Assembly (NCBI GenBank): GCA_947258635.1
Contig: CAMYJM010000373.1
Location: forward strand, 1-5,144
Direction: 5' to 3'
Length of the DNA stretch: 5,144 bases
DNA from: an uncultured Acidimicrobiaceae bacterium
GTDB taxonomy: Bacteria; Actinomycetota; Acidimicrobiia; Spongiisociales; UBA5794
Under the pieces are notes generated by a model. It did no database searches and had not been told where the DNA came from. It saw only the letters and a list, made by a program, of their open reading frames with translations. A program made the translations under genes and the position numbers. This document shows positions 4,774-5,144 of the stretch, one piece after another (the stretch's first letter is position 1; every line of letters starts with the position of its first letter).

Positions 4774-5144
4774 CGGGACGACGGCCAGATGATCACAAAC
4801 GCCTTGCCGACGATCTCGTTGCGCGAGACCGTGCCAAAGCTCCGACTGTCGAGGCTCCGCCTCCGGTTGTCACCCATGACGAAGTACTCGTCCTCCGGGA
4901 TCGTGAGTGCGTCCATCCGGGAAGTGCGTGTGATCTCGGACAGGTAGGGCTCATCGATAGCCACCCCGTCGATCAGGACCGTGCTGTCCCTGATCTCGAC
5001 CGTCTCCCCGGGAAGCCCGATCACGCGCTTGATGAGGTCCGCCTCCGGTGTCTTCACGCCAATCGACTCCGCAAGATTGCGGAGCACGGCGCCCAAGAGC
5101 GACTCATCAGTGTCCGGCGTTCGGTCGAAGACCACAACGTCCCC
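4758..5144 (-). CDS. lepB: Signal peptidase I, copy 2 (C-terminal 128 residues; 5' end beyond the right edge)
   Basis: The frame is open to the window edge and begins mid-protein with GDVVVFD, the box D strand, so an apparent GTG start at 5135 is not real. The catalytic lysine lies in DLIKRVIGLPGE (AAG at 5030-5028), and box E is MGDNRRRSLDSRSFG. The protein ends at TAA 4758 with SSRWGGL, parallel to ATRWAGL in copy 1. The catalytic serine and membrane helix lie outside the window. Both copies share the loop RNLAESIG-(V/I)-(K/R)-TP ahead of the lysine motif, which indicates tandem duplication. Outside the motifs they differ clearly, for instance in the loop between lysine and box E, so the duplication is not recent and the two may prefer different substrates. 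The 3' end overlaps the glycosylase gene by 16 bp, consistent with one operon. Confidence 0.93.
   Translation of the reverse strand, partial: GDVVVFDRTPDTDESLLGAVLRNLAESIGVKTPEADLIKRVIGLPGETVEIRDSTVLIDGVAIDEPYLSEITRTSRMDALTIPEDEYFVMGDNRRRSLDSRSFGTVSRNEIVGKAFVIIWPSSRWGGL

Overview
This is a high-GC window, about two-thirds G+C by eye, with the gene content of an actinomycete-type bacterium. The DUF2469 protein is essentially restricted to Actinomycetota. The set lepB / DUF2469 / yraN / comM / dprA is the one known from the Mycobacterium tuberculosis chromosome around Rv2896c-Rv2903c. Weak Shine-Dalgarno signals and GTG starts fit the same picture. I cannot place it more finely; a deep-branching lineage such as Acidimicrobiia is a guess. 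I see no mobile element, CRISPR array, tRNA or rRNA. This is core chromosome, nearly all of it coding.

Layout, right to left along the minus strand: (1) the C-terminal part of a signal peptidase I gene (lepB copy 2, 4758-5144, entering from beyond the right edge); (2) an AlkA-like HhH-GPD DNA glycosylase (4129-4773) overlapping it; (3) a second, complete signal peptidase I (lepB copy 1, 3396-4094); (4) a 98-bp gap with a plausible promoter; (5) a DUF2469 protein (2971-3297); (6) a YraN/UPF0102 nuclease-like protein (2580-2924). Two small plus-strand genes interrupt the block. They encode a 36-residue single-helix membrane peptide (2265-2375) and a 78-residue CxxC/HxH..C protein (2372-2608), joined by an ATGA overlap. 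The second runs 29 bp tail-to-tail into yraN. The minus strand then resumes with comM (686-2096) and the first 229 codons of dprA (1-689), also joined by an ATGA overlap.

The main anomaly is in comM. The N-terminal and C-terminal parts both look like good ComM protein but lie in different frames. At about 1815-1830 some 19 residues of the family's usual sequence are missing. The simplest reading is a deletion of about 56 bp (a length that leaves remainder 2 on division by 3), either a real mutation or an assembly fault. Because dprA starts inside the comM stop codon, such a break would probably also uncouple dprA translation.

Functionally, comM and dprA act on incoming DNA during natural transformation. 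The two LepB proteins cleave signal peptides at the membrane. The glycosylase would remove alkylated bases. The roles of YraN, DUF2469 and the two small proteins are not established. Compared with M. tuberculosis, rnhB is missing between lepB and the DUF2469 gene, a glycosylase gene sits between two lepB copies, and the two-gene plus-strand cassette replaces fdhD/fdhF as the neighbour of yraN.
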